This document shows positions 11,975 to 25,234 of a stretch of DNA of 64,000 nt, piece after piece. The stretch comes from Antedon mediterranea (lineage: Eukaryota; Echinodermata; Crinoidea; Comatulida; Antedonidae). The translations under genes and the position numbers were made by a program. Positions within the stretch are counted from its first letter, which is position 1, and the number at the start of each line of letters is the position of its first letter. The notes below the pieces were generated by a model. It saw only the letters and a list, made by a program, of their open reading frames with translations, searched no databases and was not told where the DNA came from. The stretch is from positions 6,019,001-6,083,000 of the forward strand of contig NC_092677.1 in NCBI RefSeq assembly GCF_964355755.1. The letters run 5' to 3'.

Positions 11975-14900
11975 TCATAACTCTTCTGCGTGATTTATTT
12001 TTGTTACATCTTCTTGTGGTGCTTCTGTTGTTTCGATTGGTTCTTCAGGTGGAGTTTCCACTTCTGTAAACAAACCATTTTAACGTGTTATAATCAATCT
12101 ATGTAATAAGGCTGTGTGGCAAATAGAAGATATGGTTCTTGTGTGCGAAATTCAGCTCCAAATAAAAATGAAAATCTGGAGATACTTGAAAAGTTCTATC
12201 TACACTATCAAGCTTTATGTCCCAAAAAATGAGATCTGCCCATGTATGGACAGGACGATGTGATATCACTACCACATTTGGGAATATAACATTTTTTGCT
12301 CTTGACAAGTTAGTGAAACAGTGTGGTGATGTGAAGTTCCATTTTTGCACTTTCTTTTTCTGTTGTCTTGGTCAATTTATTCGGTTTTCTAAGGCTATTT
12401 CGTGGTTTATTTTACAACAACATTTTCATTTTCACACTATTTGTATTAGTGTAGACAACACATTCTTATAAACTGTCTTATTGACCCTTAGACTTGATGT
12501 GATGTGTTTGATAAAAGGAGAAAGTTTACTAAAAACATCGCACTGAAAAGTTACAGAAAACCATATACTTTTGTCCTGGTCTAAGACTAATCGAAAATTA
12601 GTAAAGACACTGTAGTTTTGTGGAGGACATGCTTCCGTACTATCTCAGAGTATTCTGTTCAAATCCACTCACGGCTATAACAATGCCACCTATAACCTCA
12701 TAAAAGATCACAAACACTTACCATCAACAACTGGTGCTTCTAATTCTAATATTTCTGGTTGTTCCTCAACAGCTGCCTCTTCTGTAGGCGTCTCGTCTAC
12801 AGGTTCTGGCGGCGTATCCGTCGCTTCAGGTTTTATATTTTCACCATTTTCTACTTTTTCTTCTGCTTTATCTACAGGTTCTTCACCAGTTTTATCATCT
12901 GTAATATGAAACCAATACTAGTCAATTAAAATACTTAACTTAACATTGTTTTTATACTAGACTATTGAAAATATAATATATAATATAATGTATAACGCTA
13001 ATAATACAGGTTTTGTGTAAATGGTCATAAGAAATAATAGAGGTTTCGCAATCTGACGAATACGATAACGAAAACGGATACGTCACGCACAAAATATGAC
13101 TGCGGTAAATTTGAGCGAAGCGCAGGTACGTGTTACTTGGTGCTTGGCTGCCTAGGCCTAGCGTAACATCAAAACGAGTGAGGACTTTAAAAACTGCTAT
13201 TTATCAAAATTGACTTGGCATTTTAGTAAATTACTTTCAATAAATCTATAATTATATTATAATCATGAATCATTCCTGATTCAAATGCAAAATGTGCAAA
13301 AAAGTGCAAAAATAGAACAAAAACTATACTCGTTTTGTAGTTACGAATATGACTTGTGATATTCGTCAACACGAATACGCTTTACGAATATGAAATGGGG
13401 ATCAGCTCAAAAGTTTCACAAATGTATAACGTATCCGTTTTCGTTATCGTATGGTTGCGAAACCTCCCTAATATAGATTCTATAATTACCGTTACTGCTC
13501 ATCTGTGCAAATTGACCTTAAATAATATATTTTTTTTTTATTTATTTTTTTTATTTATTACCATATTTACTGAGGGTAGCCTATCCAGTTCCTAATAGAA
13601 CTGATCATTCAGGGCCCTCGATAAAACAAACATACAGTACAACACATAAAATATTAAATATTCAAATGACATAAAATATATTAAAGGCTTAAAAATTTAC
13701 AATGATTATATAAAATTCATATAAAAGTTAAAATCGTTGACAGATAAAAATATATATATATACATAGTACGAACAATATTAACTGGAAATAAATTGTTTA
13801 AGTTGATATCTATTAGCAGTTACTACTGTATATAATAGATAGTGGGTCTTTCAAAAGCACAAGGCCACCGCAGAAAGTATTACCTACAAGCAGGTCAGCT
13901 AAGTTTTAAAATCATAACTATTTAATACATTAGATAATATTGAAATAGTGTGATAGGTATTAAATATAGATTGGGTTGAGAAGCTTGGATCAAAATAATA
14001 ATTTTCAAGGTGCTGTAAGTAAGTCTATTTTTTTTTCATCTAGACTCAGAAATACCAAACTCATCAACTTACTACTATAATGATATCACACTGCAGTAAT
14101 ACATTAATTTATATACCTGTTTGCTGGGCACCTTCCTCTTCCCCAGTGGATGTTGTGTTAGTTTTTTTAGCTTTCGGCTTCTTTTTCTTGCTTGCCTTTC
14201 GCTTTACTTTGTTAGAAAGGTACCTTAGTTCTCTATCTAAAGAATTTATCTTTTGTATAACATCTTCAATAAGTAATGCTGGTTTTTCCGTTAGAGCCGT
14301 CTTTTTCTGTTCTTTCATTACTTTTGAAAACCAATCCTACAGAAAATACGAAAGGAATTAAAATGAAGCATTTAAATTATAGATATTAAATAATATTGAA
14401 ATAGTGTGCTAGGGTAATAGATTGGGTTTAATGATGTTTCGAAAGATGCGATATTTCTAAACATACTTTGGTTTCGTTGTACACCTTCTCCAAAAGACCA
14501 ATCTCTGTTTCTGTGAAGTATTGATCTTCACCAGTTAAATTCTTTGCGGCTTTTAGAAAATATACCGATGTGTTGAGGGCGTCTTTCAATGCTGCGATGG
14601 CCTCTGGACGCCTTTTCTTCTCTTCAACCCTAAATTCTAAATCTCTTGTCAATTTGCTCAGTTCCTGGAGCTTGTCTTCATATACCTACACAAAAAATAA
14701 TTGGAAAATAATAATCAGACTATTTGTCGCGAGATCGTGAGTTTGATTCAAACATGACCGGGGTAATAATGTAAAGCGCTTATTATTATTATTATTAAAT
14801 TAAATTTCAATTTTTTTTATTTTTCTTGATTTGTTTTTTATATTCTTTGTACCATTTTGCAAGTTTCAAAATGCTATGAAAATAGCTTAATAAAAGAAAT

Positions 14901-17900
14901 TAATACAAAATAGTAAAGTAAAAAAAACTTATATCATATTTGGTCTTCTTTGAAGAAAAAGGTAAATCATTAAATGACTTTGTTCTTTACTAATTATTTA
15001 TACATTTTGAGAGTAAATCTCAAATTTTAAAAATGTGAATGACACCGATCTGTTGGATATGCCACAAGAATTACCTTAGCTGCTGCATCAGGTTCCTGAT
15101 CATACAACCAATCAGATGCTTCGGAAAGTTTTGATGATATTTCTTGTCTCATTTCATCAGTTGAGCAGGCTTCATAATCTTCTTGATATAATCGATCCTG
15201 CATTCCATATATAAATGACTCCAAGCTATTTTGAGCATGTTCCCTTTTAGCCTTTTCTTCATCTTTCTTTTTTAAATCCTTCAATCTGAGAAAAAAATAT
15301 ATATAAATATAAGATTGGCACTGATAAAGGGCTAGTGTTGATCGAAAGCTCTGCAAATTGTCCTGCCCGTTTGACTTTATCGTTTTGATTTAGCTTTTTG
15401 CTTATTTTATTTTGTATAGATTGAGATCCAGCCACTGATACACATAGCATTGTCATTATTGATTTGGATTAATACAATTTATTGGATATTATGGAACACT
15501 TATTTACAAATTAACACTAGTTGAAATAACTGAAAATAAAATAAAACTAACTTTTTTACTGAAGCTTTTTGATTATCTGCCGATGGCTTTGGAGCGTCTA
15601 TAACTTCTATATTAACTGTTAAATTTTCTTTTATTGTTTTTATTGTGGGTTTTGGCTTTTCCTTCACTTTCTGTTCATCTTTTGATTCGGTTTCATTGTC
15701 TTTTTTTGTTTCCTCATTAGCATCTGTTTCTTTAGTTTTCTTATCTTCATCTTTTTTTGGTTCCTGAAAATCAAACTTGGTTGTTAAAACAAAATATTGA
15801 TAAGGATAAGATAAGGAATTTCATATTATAAACACAAACATATGTTTATTTATTGTATGTTTATCTAGCCTAGCACTTTGCAATTATTGGCTTAGGATAG
15901 TCAGTATACTTATCTATCAACATATAAGATATTGGATACACAGCTTACAGGGTTTGGGATTGCATCATGCACAAACAAAATTAAAATGTTAACTCTTGCA
16001 ATGGAACATTTATCATGCTAAACCTGTTGAAAATGTGTTAAAAACACCAACATGCGTCCGATCACAATTAACATTATTTCAAACCAAGATTAAATCAAAT
16101 AATATAAAATGATACACTACAAGGAATTATTTTACTCAACAAAACCAATTTAATAAAGAAATTACCAATAAAAAAAAACACAATATAAAGAAACTTTAGT
16201 AAGATTTCAAGATAAAACAAAAAACTGAAGGGATTATCAACCACCCTTTTTTTCTTTTATTAGAACTCACATCGGTCTCTTCTGCATTTGTCTCTTTTTC
16301 CTCCGTCGTTTCTCCTTCAGGCTTTTTATACGTTGTCTCTTCATCAGTTTCCTTCTCCTCTGCTTCATTTTCATTCAACTTCTCTTCTTTTGGTTCATCT
16401 TCTGTTTCTTCATCTTTTACATCTTTATCCTCATCGTCTTCATTTATGACTTCTTCTTCTTCTTCTTCCTTTACTTCAGGTTCTTCCACAACTTTTTCTG
16501 CTTCTTCTTCATTGTCTGGTTTCTATAGCCAAAATTTAAAATTTTCTAAAACATTCTTCCCCTCAATCATTTTATGATTTTCTCACAAAAATATTAACTG
16601 TAAATCCATTTAACTTAACAAATCAAGATAATTTACATGATTGAAGAGATAAAACAATCTACCTGTGTAATCAATTTTATCATTGACATCTGACATCGAC
16701 ATGGTAAATTGCACATACGCTTTTTTTTTTTCGGTCAAGACAATTCAATTAACCAATGTTTTTTTAACAGATATTTTTAATATCTTCAATAAAAACAAAC
16801 CCAGGAGCAAGTAACACGTTTCACATATAAAGTCTTTATTATTACCCACATGCAAACAATGTAGAAATGATTAATATTACAGTACATGCATACATTACAT
16901 TAATGTACACCATCATGCATACATTTTCACAGTAAAATAATGCAGTTTATGACACATAAACAGGTACAAATAATCAATTTTAAATGAATATATTATGTAA
17001 AGTATTACACTGAATACAAACCACTAAATAAACATTAACAAAACATTAATAGCTCTCTAAATTCACTCATTTAGTAGTATTTCTGACACTTGAATATGCT
17101 TTAATATTTAGTTAATTTGTATGGATGTTTTAAATCTTGAATCTTTAATCACCTTCAATTTTAGGGGAAGGTTTAAATGTTTTTAAGTATTGGCTGCCTT
17201 GCCTATAAAGTTATAAGTGGCCATCTTGTTTTTTAGATACATCAATACAAATTATTATCTAAATCAAAAACTTCTTACCTTTTCAGTTTCTTCGTCTTTT
17301 ACTTCTTCTTCCTCTTTCACTTCTTCTGCATCTTTTGCTTCTTCTCCATCCTTTGCTTCTTCTCCTTCTTTTGTTTCGGCCTCCTTTCCATCTTCATCTG
17401 TCAGCTTCTCTTCTTCTCCAGCCTCCTCAGCATCTTCTGCTTTCTCCTCAACTTTGCCGTCCTCTTCCTCAGCTTTGGAACCACCAAAGAAGTCAATAAT
17501 TTTACTGCCTAATTCTGGGAGCAAAATTAGTATATATTTAGTAATTAGGTTACTGATTTATAAACTAGATGTGTGTGTTTCTTTTCATTGATTGCTCTTA
17601 TTTATCAGTCAAAAAGAATTGCGGTTCTGTGAAATACTTACTAGCAAAGGTAGACTGTGATTCATCCGATTCATTTTCAGCTTTGTCCAATAATTTCTCA
17701 AAAACAGACTCAACCTAAAAAAAAACCAATTTCAAATACTAATAATTAATAAATATTTAAGTCAGACATTTCCACTTGAAAACAAAGCATTGGGAATGGA
17801 AATGTTTTTAAAACATACCTATTTTTAACATTACGGAATTAAGGACCTTTCGATCTTAAGAAAAGTCGTGTATTGGGAGGGTTTCCAGTTGTTAGAAAGT

Positions 17901-20900
17901 TTGGAAATGAAAGAGGTTGACTGTGGTACTATATTGAAAGGTTATCTGTAAAGGGTCTTTCACACCTGTTCTGATGTGAATGTCAATGTTTCGTTTTCAC
18001 GGCTATGCACCAACCGATATACGCATAGACGTCTGGAAACGAAACAATGACTTTCAATTTGATTTGCTGGCACTGGTGTAAAAGACTCTTAAGTCCATTT
18101 AAACTAAACTTGTGGCGCAAAGTGATTACTTACTCTAACAAGATTCAGAAGACCGCTCTCATCCATGTGGAAGTGTGCCTTGATTCCTTTTGATTCAGTT
18201 CCGGCATTTTTTTCCAGCTTCTCAGAAACACCTCCCAATTCCACCTTGCTAAGGTTTGCTGATCCAAAAACACTAAAATAGGAAGAATAAATTAGGATAT
18301 TCAATGCTGGGTTGTTCCACTAATGGTTTGGGTAAAAAATAGTGACAGCTAAAATAATTGAGCCACTGTAGATTGGCGGTTAATGGGTTTCTTATCAATT
18401 CTATGGTGCCGTGCTTAAATAAATAGGCCTAATTGTTAATATAATAATCAAAGTAAGCCTACGATGGAAAAGTGGTTTAGGCAGGGGCGCCATTTACCTA
18501 ATACCTAAAGAGCTAACAATATCGGCATGGTTTCAAGACCGACTCGCTCCTAGTACCGGTGGTGTAACAAGTCTTCTCGGATAAGGACTATAAATCGTAG
18601 GTCCAGTGTACACAGTTATAACCCGTGTACACTTAGAACCCTGTTCATCATTCAAAACGAGTAGGGGAGTTACCCAGGTGAACTATCTGATAGGACAATG
18701 ATTTATTTACTATTGGTAATCCTTGGCCACATGTGCCTAGAGACATAAAATAAATAATTACCTCATGTAATCTGTTGGTAGAACATTCTCAAGATCAACG
18801 TAGTTAACATTAAATGTAAAATCATCCGTCATCCGGTTAAAGGTCATGACCTTTTTCTGCGGATACGGATTGTTGCGGGAGAATAAGGTTCTCTTAACTT
18901 TCTTGGTAGTTGTTACACCGTCATCATCTGTTATCAGTCGCGTAAAGTCAACCTAAGAAAGAAATCAGTATTTCATTTTTTGCACCATAGTTTTAGTACA
19001 GAATATATCAACAATAATATTTGAAAATATACATACCGCAATAGGATAGAGATTAGCATCTTTGACGATAAACTTCTTTACTTTGAAGCCTTTGCTGAGA
19101 TGAGCAGCCTGGTAAACAGCCCCCAGTGCGGCTGCTTCATCTGCGTTTATGTTCTTTCCAAGTTCATCCCTAAATTCAGAAAAAATTGTAAGAAAATATT
19201 AATAGTATAATGATCTGTATACACTATCAAACTAGTTTGAAAAAAAAAAGGTGGTGTGCCCAAATATGTTAGTAACATGATGTCTTCGTGTCCATATATG
19301 GGCACATACATGTTTTTGACAGTATAGACAGATCTTTAAACAAAACATGGATGCATACAACCACACTATGGATCTTTGCACAGGTATTAAAACAAAAGGA
19401 TAAATCACTTACTTTCCTGTAGCCTTCAGCAGCATTTCCTGAACTTTTGGAACTCGTGTTCCACCTCCTACAAGAATCACCTGGCTTATTTCATTCTAAG
19501 AAATAAATTTGGTTATTTTTATGGATTTATAACGATACATGGTGTGGTGATCCCTTGCTCAAATGAAGCTAATGCAAGGGTGTGTGGCGCAGTGTGTTGG
19601 ACTACTGATCGTGGTTCGAATCCAACTCATGCTTGTATCCTTAGGCAAGATACTTTACTTATGTTTGGCGCTCTCCACCCAGGTGTATAAATGGGTACCT
19701 GGTTAGATCAAGACACAACTTTGCACTGATTACTAGCTGCATTATGGGAGTATGTTTCCATACGTGTTTGATGCAAAAAATGACCGGGGTAATAATGTTC
19801 AGCGCTTAGGGGTTTCACAACATTAGGCGCTATATAAATCCAGGATATTATTATTATATTAAAATGATTGGATGTAGGTGGGGGCATGTGGCACAATGAG
19901 TTGGACGTTGGACTATTGATCGAAAGATCGTGAGTTCGAATCCAAAGCTGTTCGCATTGCTTAATATACACTTCTGAGCAGAAAGGTTACTAAGGGATTC
20001 CAGACAGAATAATTAGATTTGATTCGTACCATGCCCATTTCTGCCGACTTCAGCGCCATGTTGATGGGGTCATCAATTCGCTCCCATAAATCACTGCACA
20101 TCTCCTCCAATTCTGCTCTTGTTACCATTGCTCGAAAATCTTTGTCTTCTAGGACTCCTTCAACCTGAATAAAAATGAATTAATTAACATTCTTAACACA
20201 CATTGCTTGCATAAAACCAAGGCAATTTAACAGGACTATAAATCAGTTTAAAAAACAAAGATATTTTATTTAAACTAATGTTATGTATAGCGCCGCTGAT
20301 TATGAGCTTATATAAATGGGCGCTATATAAGTGTTAAAACTAGGACAATTTTTTTTAAGCTATAAAATGTTATTTGTTAATACACACACCTGTGACAAAT
20401 GGTCTATATTCGCACTTAAGCTATAAAATGTTATTTGTTAATACACACACCTGTGACAAATGGTCTATATTCGCACTTAACACTTTCTTCAATCGTTTTG
20501 CTTCTTTTAGTAGCTTTGCCATTGCACGTGGGCTGTCTTGTACTTTCCCTTCAGTTTTTACTTTTTCAGTGAAAAGTTTTACGAGGTGATTCCTTAGCCT
20601 CATGTCTATTTCCAGGCCACCAAGTCCCCTATCGAATCTGAGGTTAAAAACAGTAAATTAAATTTAACTTATATCAAGAATAGTAGATAACTTTAGTAAC
20701 TAAACTAAAAAAGTTTCTATAATCTAACAATCAGTACCACTATCATTCATATCATCAATTTACCCATTTCTACTCCTGGGAGAAAAATGTTAAATTTACT
20801 TTTATGTTTATTAATCTGGTTGTTAAAATGGAAATTACAGGAGAACAGAGGGGAATTATTTTATATAATTTGAAGGGAAAAGCAGTATAAATGTTCAGTT

Positions 20901-23900
20901 TCAAGTGTAGATTAATAAAGTGATAATCAATTTTGTCGAATGACATGGTTGTATTCATGAAACTCAGTCAGTGCGATAACTTACCCAACCCCTTTAACAA
21001 ATAAATGAGGATTGGTTTCTGTAACGCCATGGTCTTTACTCTTGGTTATCTGGTACCCAACGATGGTAGCTGTAGTACTACTAGCACCCATGTCATAAAA
21101 CATTATATGTTGGATTGATTTATCAAACTCTTGACGACGGAACACACCATAATTTAACGCAACTAAATAGAGAAAAAACAAAACATTCAAAAATGTATAT
21201 CATCACAACTATTATTAGACATGTCAGGTTGAGAGAGATGGAGGGTTGGGGAGAGCAATATGGCATAATGGTAAGGAATTTTTAAGAGACTACAGGAGAG
21301 GCATGGGTTCGAGACATATTGTTTGCATCCTTAGGCAAGATACTTTACGCTCATTGCATCGTCCTTCAGATGGAATGTAAAGCATTTGATCACAGTAGGC
21401 TGCCAGGAGTATGTAGAGGGCATATTTCAAATGTCCTGTTAAACTAAGGAAAATTATTAATACATTTAGTATTACTGATAAAAGTTAAGATTTTCTCTTA
21501 CCTGCAGCATTGTCATTTATAAGCTGTAATACATTCAGGCCTGCAAGTTCAGCTGCATACTTGACAGCTCTCCTCTCAGCCTGGTTGAAGTAGGCTGGAA
21601 CTGTTAGTACTACATCTTTAATAGGATGATCTAACATGTAAAAAAAGCACTTATACTTTCTATTTTCAATTGTCATATACGATTGATTGATCATATAGTG
21701 ATACTGTATTACAATTAGATTACTTATTAGATTACTTATTATTAGATTGTAAGGAAATTCTGTAATAAATAAAACATCTATTAATATTTACCAGCATATT
21801 CTTGAGAAAAATCCCTTGCTTTGCTTAGGATCATACTTAAAAGCTCTTCAGGACTGAATGCTATGTCATCATCATGTTGAAACAGAACTGAACCTATGAA
21901 CAATAAATAGAAACAAAATTCATAAATTCATGTTGTTTTTTTCTCCAAAAAAAAAAATAAAAAAATATAATGATTAAAATGCAGTAAAACATTCAAGACT
22001 CAACCTAAATAAAGTGTTTGTGTTTGCGAAAATTAATAAAACTCGCGAAATGCTGCCTTTGGTTAGTTCACCCCTAACAAGTTTTACAATAACAACCTAT
22101 TTTCCTCCTACTAAAATTATTATATAGATGAGATCTGAAGAGGTTACCTCTTGATTGTGTGATTTCGATAAACAAAGTTCAAATAAATAAAAATATAAAA
22201 AAATTCTCAAAGCCATATCGAAATACATATTTCTGAAATCTTAACAGAGGTTTCACTAACCTGTTTCTTTATCTTCAACTATATTGTAGTATGGGAATCT
22301 TTCTTTATATTTTGTAACAATCGAGTTATTAAATGACTTGCCAATGAGGTCTTGTAAATAAATATATGCATTCTTTGGATATCGAACACTCTGAAACAAA
22401 CAAAAGAACACATTGTTAGCGAGAGTAGGCCAACAGCCGCATTCAGTTCATATAAATCAAAACATCTTTAATAAGAACAAAAAACAACAAATTATAATTG
22501 TATAAAAACTAATAAGATAATGGCAAGCGGATAAAGCCCTATACTCAGATTACACCGAGCTAAGGGATTACACCGAGCTGAGGGGTTACACCGAGCTAAG
22601 GGATTACACTGAGCTAAGGAATTACACCAAGCATAGGGGTTACACTGAGCTATGGGATTACATCGAGCTAAGGTGTTACACAGAGCTAAGGAATTACATA
22701 GAGCTAAGGAATTACACCGAGCTAAGGGGTTACACCGAGCTAAGGAATTACACCGAGCTAAGGGGTTACACCGAGCTAAGGGATTACCTCGAGCTAAGGG
22801 ATTACACAAACCTAATGGGTTATACCAAGTTAAGGAATTACAACGAGCTAAGGGATTACACCAAGCTAAGGGATTACACCGAGCATAGGGATTACACTGA
22901 GCTATAGGATTACACCGAGCTAAGGGGTTACACCGAGCTAAGGAATTACACCGAGCTAAGGAATTACACCGAGCTAAGGGGTTACACCGAGCTAAGGGAT
23001 TACATCGAGCGAAGGGATTACACTAGACTTGCCCCAAGTCTGTATTATCTTCTTTTTTAATTTATTTGTTTTTATTTCGAACGCGATTTTTGTCTGAAAA
23101 TACAGACTTGTGAAACACGTATAGAAATCGATTTGCAGACCGTAAACATCCGATAATGACGTAGGTTATCATACCGTATTTGGCTATATGGGGCGGGCGG
23201 TATGTAAATATGGATTTCGAATCAACCAATGATCATTTTGTTTCAAAATGAAAAAGATCGAGACGTACGTACAGTGCTGAATGTACGATCGAGACTGTTG
23301 AAATAATAAAATCGTAATGCCAAGTTGTTTTGTTTATTAATTGTTTAGTCCTTGGCCTAGGCCTCTTTTGTAGGTCCCACTCAACTCGCACGCATGACCT
23401 GCCAAATAAAACGCCAATAAAGTAGCCCTACATACCACCACCGGCACACAACAGGGCTACACCACCACACAGAACAGGACAGGGTCTGGGTGGGAATTAA
23501 ATCAAAATTATCTCCGCGTAATAAATGATCCATTCAATGTTTGATTTGCGGAGAAGCTAGCCTATCATATCAAGACGAGTTTTCATGTTCTTGGGAAAAA
23601 ATCCCATCAAATGTTTACCAGACTACTAGGCATATAAAATAATTTCTAGCCTTCAGAAACTTTCATAAATGTACCCAAGTACACATTGTCTAAACGTAAC
23701 ATAGCGCATGCGCATCATCTTAGTTGTTGAGTCTTTGAAATTCTGAAATATGAATATTAAAACGGTGTACGAGTGAGTAGCCAATCGAATGCAGCTGAAA
23801 CTAGTCAACCGGATAATCGTATGCACCAAGAATTCTTGGTGTCAAACCATGTGACTTGTGCGTGTTTCCCCAGACGGAGTATCCAAAATCAAGTAGTATA

Positions 23901-24513
23901 CGTATGAAACGCCATATGTGCCAAAATATTTATCTTTTTACTAATATTAAGACAAAACTCCGTCTGGAACCCAGACTAGGATTACACCTACTAACCAAGA
24001 AAACATTAACTTACAACTCCCATGGCTGGATCTCCAAAAAGACGTTCACCATCTTTCATAGATACTGTAACCGGGGTTTTCCTTCTTGATTCCCTAAAAT
24101 TGAAAATATATAATAGTTATTTTTTTTACCCCAGAAATAGAAGAAAGTAAATCCACTCAGAATTAATTATAGGACGTCTCAATATTATCTGTTTGCGATT
24201 GAGTCATAGTTGGTAATAGTTTTTTTTTAGTTTTTAACAAAGTTTTGTACTTACTTATTAAGTACTATGTCCATTGGTACACCAGGCTGTAATAAAGAAA
24301 AGGTATTATATAATATTAATAGTATCAATTAATGAAAATATAGACACAATCGGAATTATTCTCAAAATAAATGAAATTATTTACTTTTACGATTGCAACT
24401 TTCATCCATTCACTTCCAAGATCAACTGACATAACAGCAAAACCTTGAATCAGACGAGGCATACATAACGCCACAAACACAGTTGCTAAAAAAGCAACCG
24501 TTGCTCTCCCCAT
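11975..24513 (-). CDS. HYOU1: Hypoxia up-regulated protein 1 (GRP170/ORP150), ER Hsp70-family chaperone, complete
   Basis: Twenty-two coding exons: 24385-24513, 24255-24286, 24015-24093, 22261-22390, 21792-21893, 21502-21630, 20985-21162, 20451-20637, 20030-20164, 19413-19495, 19037-19169, 18762-18952, 18134-18272, 17642-17714, 17279-17514, 16271-16522, 15552-15763, 15075-15285, 14467-14685, 14117-14336, 12722-12898, 11975-12063. Total 3336 nt (1111 aa; human 999), in frame throughout. A signal peptide covers ~1-25. The nucleotide-binding domain has the HYOU1-type phosphate-1 motif [14 protein letters not shown] (~30-43), phosphate-2 FYDMGASST (~222-230) and adenosine motif [13 protein letters not shown] (~374). 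A substrate-binding beta domain follows, then a very long Glu/Lys-rich acidic loop (~575-770), the alpha domain ([16 protein letters not shown]) and a C-terminal HAEEL resembling KDEL retention signals. Family role: nucleotide-exchange factor for BiP and holdase in the ER lumen. The acidic loop and tail account for the extra length. The start is fixed by the signal peptide and by an acceptor 19 nt upstream. Confidence 0.97.
13041..13470. mobile_element. MITE with ~42-bp terminal inverted repeats in HYOU1 intron 20
   Basis: The left end GAGGTTTCGCAATCTGACGA...AACGAAAACGGATACGT is mirrored on the right by TATCCGTTTTCGTTATCGTA..GTTGCGAAACCTC. The ~430-bp element has no coding capacity. The target duplication is not clear. 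Confidence 0.8.
14715..14797 (+). mobile_element. SINE family A fragment in HYOU1 intron 18
   Basis: Contains GCGAGATCGTGAGTTTGATTC, ATGACCGGGGTAATAATGTAAAGCGCTTATTATTATTATT, matching parts of the head and tail of the SINE at 19573. Confidence 0.65.
18470..18752 (+). mobile_element. tRNA-derived SINE, family B (copy 1), in HYOU1 intron 12
   Basis: The tRNA-like head (TATCGGCATGGTTTCAAGACCGACTCGC) is followed by a conserved body (ACAAGTCTTCTCGGATAAG, GTAGGTCCAGTGTACACAG, AACCCTGTTCATCATTC, TACTATTGGTAATCCT). A diverged copy lies in opposite orientation at 40720-41045. The tail reaches within about 10 bp of the splice donor of HYOU1 exon 12 (18756-18761). Confidence 0.85.
19573..19858 (+). mobile_element. 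tRNA-derived SINE, family A (copy 2), in HYOU1 intron 9
   Basis: The head has an A-box-like TGTGGCGCAGTGTGTTGG and an intact B box GGTTCGAATCC. The body is shared with the copy at 1553, and the tail is TTAGGCGCTATATAAATCCAGG followed by (ATT)n. Confidence 0.88.
19880..19968 (+). mobile_element. Second SINE family A head, truncated, immediately after copy 2
   Basis: GGCATGTGGCACAATGAGTTGGAC and GTGAGTTCGAATCCAAAGC form a fresh tRNA-like head. GATCGAAAGATCG gives a hairpin at the anticodon-arm position. The body is missing. Confidence 0.7.
20275..20335 (+). mobile_element. SINE tail fragment in HYOU1 intron 8
   Basis: AGCGCCGCTGATTATGAGC...GGGCGCTATATAAGTG resembles the CGCTATATAAAT tail of family A. 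Confidence 0.5.
20356..20477. repeat. 61-bp tandem duplication across the HYOU1 exon 8 splice donor
   Basis: TAAGCTATAAAATGTTATTTG...TCTATATTCGCACT occurs twice, offset by exactly 61 bp and essentially identical. The right copy holds the last 27 nt of exon 8 and its GTGTGT donor. The left copy is a decoy exon end and donor inside the intron. Confidence 0.95.
21245..21405 (+). mobile_element. Diverged SINE family A fragment in HYOU1 intron 6
   Basis: A tRNA-like head (AATATGGCATAATGGTAAGG, ATGGGTTCGAGAC) is followed by TTGCATCCTTAGGCAAGATACTTTAC, as in the family A body. Confidence 0.65.
22538..23027 (+). repeat. 18-bp minisatellite, about 27 copies, in HYOU1 intron 3
   Basis: Tandem copies of TTACACCGAGCTAAGGGA with point variation. 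Because 18 is a multiple of 3 it opens artefactual repeat-peptide frames on both strands. Confidence 0.95.
23866..23970. mobile_element. Short MITE (copy 1) in HYOU1 intron 3
   Basis: CCCAGACGGAGT at the left is mirrored by ACTCCGTCTGG at the right, about 100 bp apart. The interior (AAGTAGTATACGTATGAAACGCCATATGTG) recurs at 37772-37850. Confidence 0.75.
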
Positions 24514-25234
24514 TTTGTCTCAAGTCAAATCTACATCAAAAATTACAATAAAGTATTTGATCGAATAAAAAGTAAATCAAATATATAATATAAAAATTTA
24601 CAATATTACTATTTATTATGTTAAAACTAATACAGTAATATACTATACACCAAAAGCAACTGATTTTTGTAAACAAAATTGATCAAAAAATCAAAACAAC
24701 CCAAACAAAGAACGCCGTGGTTAGAATTCCGGCACCGGAACTCAACTGCCCACCGTTAAAGAATCCGACACGCTATTGCGCATGCCCAGAGCTATGGGAA
24801 GTGAATTATAGCTTGCACTAATAGTGCCACACCACACCACCACACCACGGAGAGTCGAAGTGTTTATAGGGATTTACTGTAGCCTAGATAGTCGTTGCGG
24901 GAGCGAGAGAGCGATGGATGAAACTTGGCCTATGCCATACAAGAATTAATAATTGAAATACGACTACGCCACGCGTTAAAATAATTTTAATGATATTAAT
25001 AAGTATCAGTATCTATCTAAGAATCGTAATGCTGTTTTTAGCGTTGTGACCCTGACTTCCCGAACAGTTTTTTTCACATCCATGCGTGGTGTACAGTATA
25101 ATGCGTTATGAAAAATCAAAAAACTAGTCATGTAATTATATAATTCATAATGATATGAAGTATATATATGAATGAAGCAACCACTTTTTAATTACAAAAT
25201 CAATAGGCCCACTGGTCACGTCAAAGGATGCTAG

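Noticed and set aside
17217-17591. Ser/Phe-rich plus-strand ORF of 124 codons
   Set aside because: Antisense of the Glu/Lys codons of HYOU1 exon 15.
22492-22888. Open frames on both strands encoding repeats such as LARCNP or LHRAKG
   Set aside because: They are by-products of the 18-bp minisatellite in HYOU1 intron 3, with no start context or domain.
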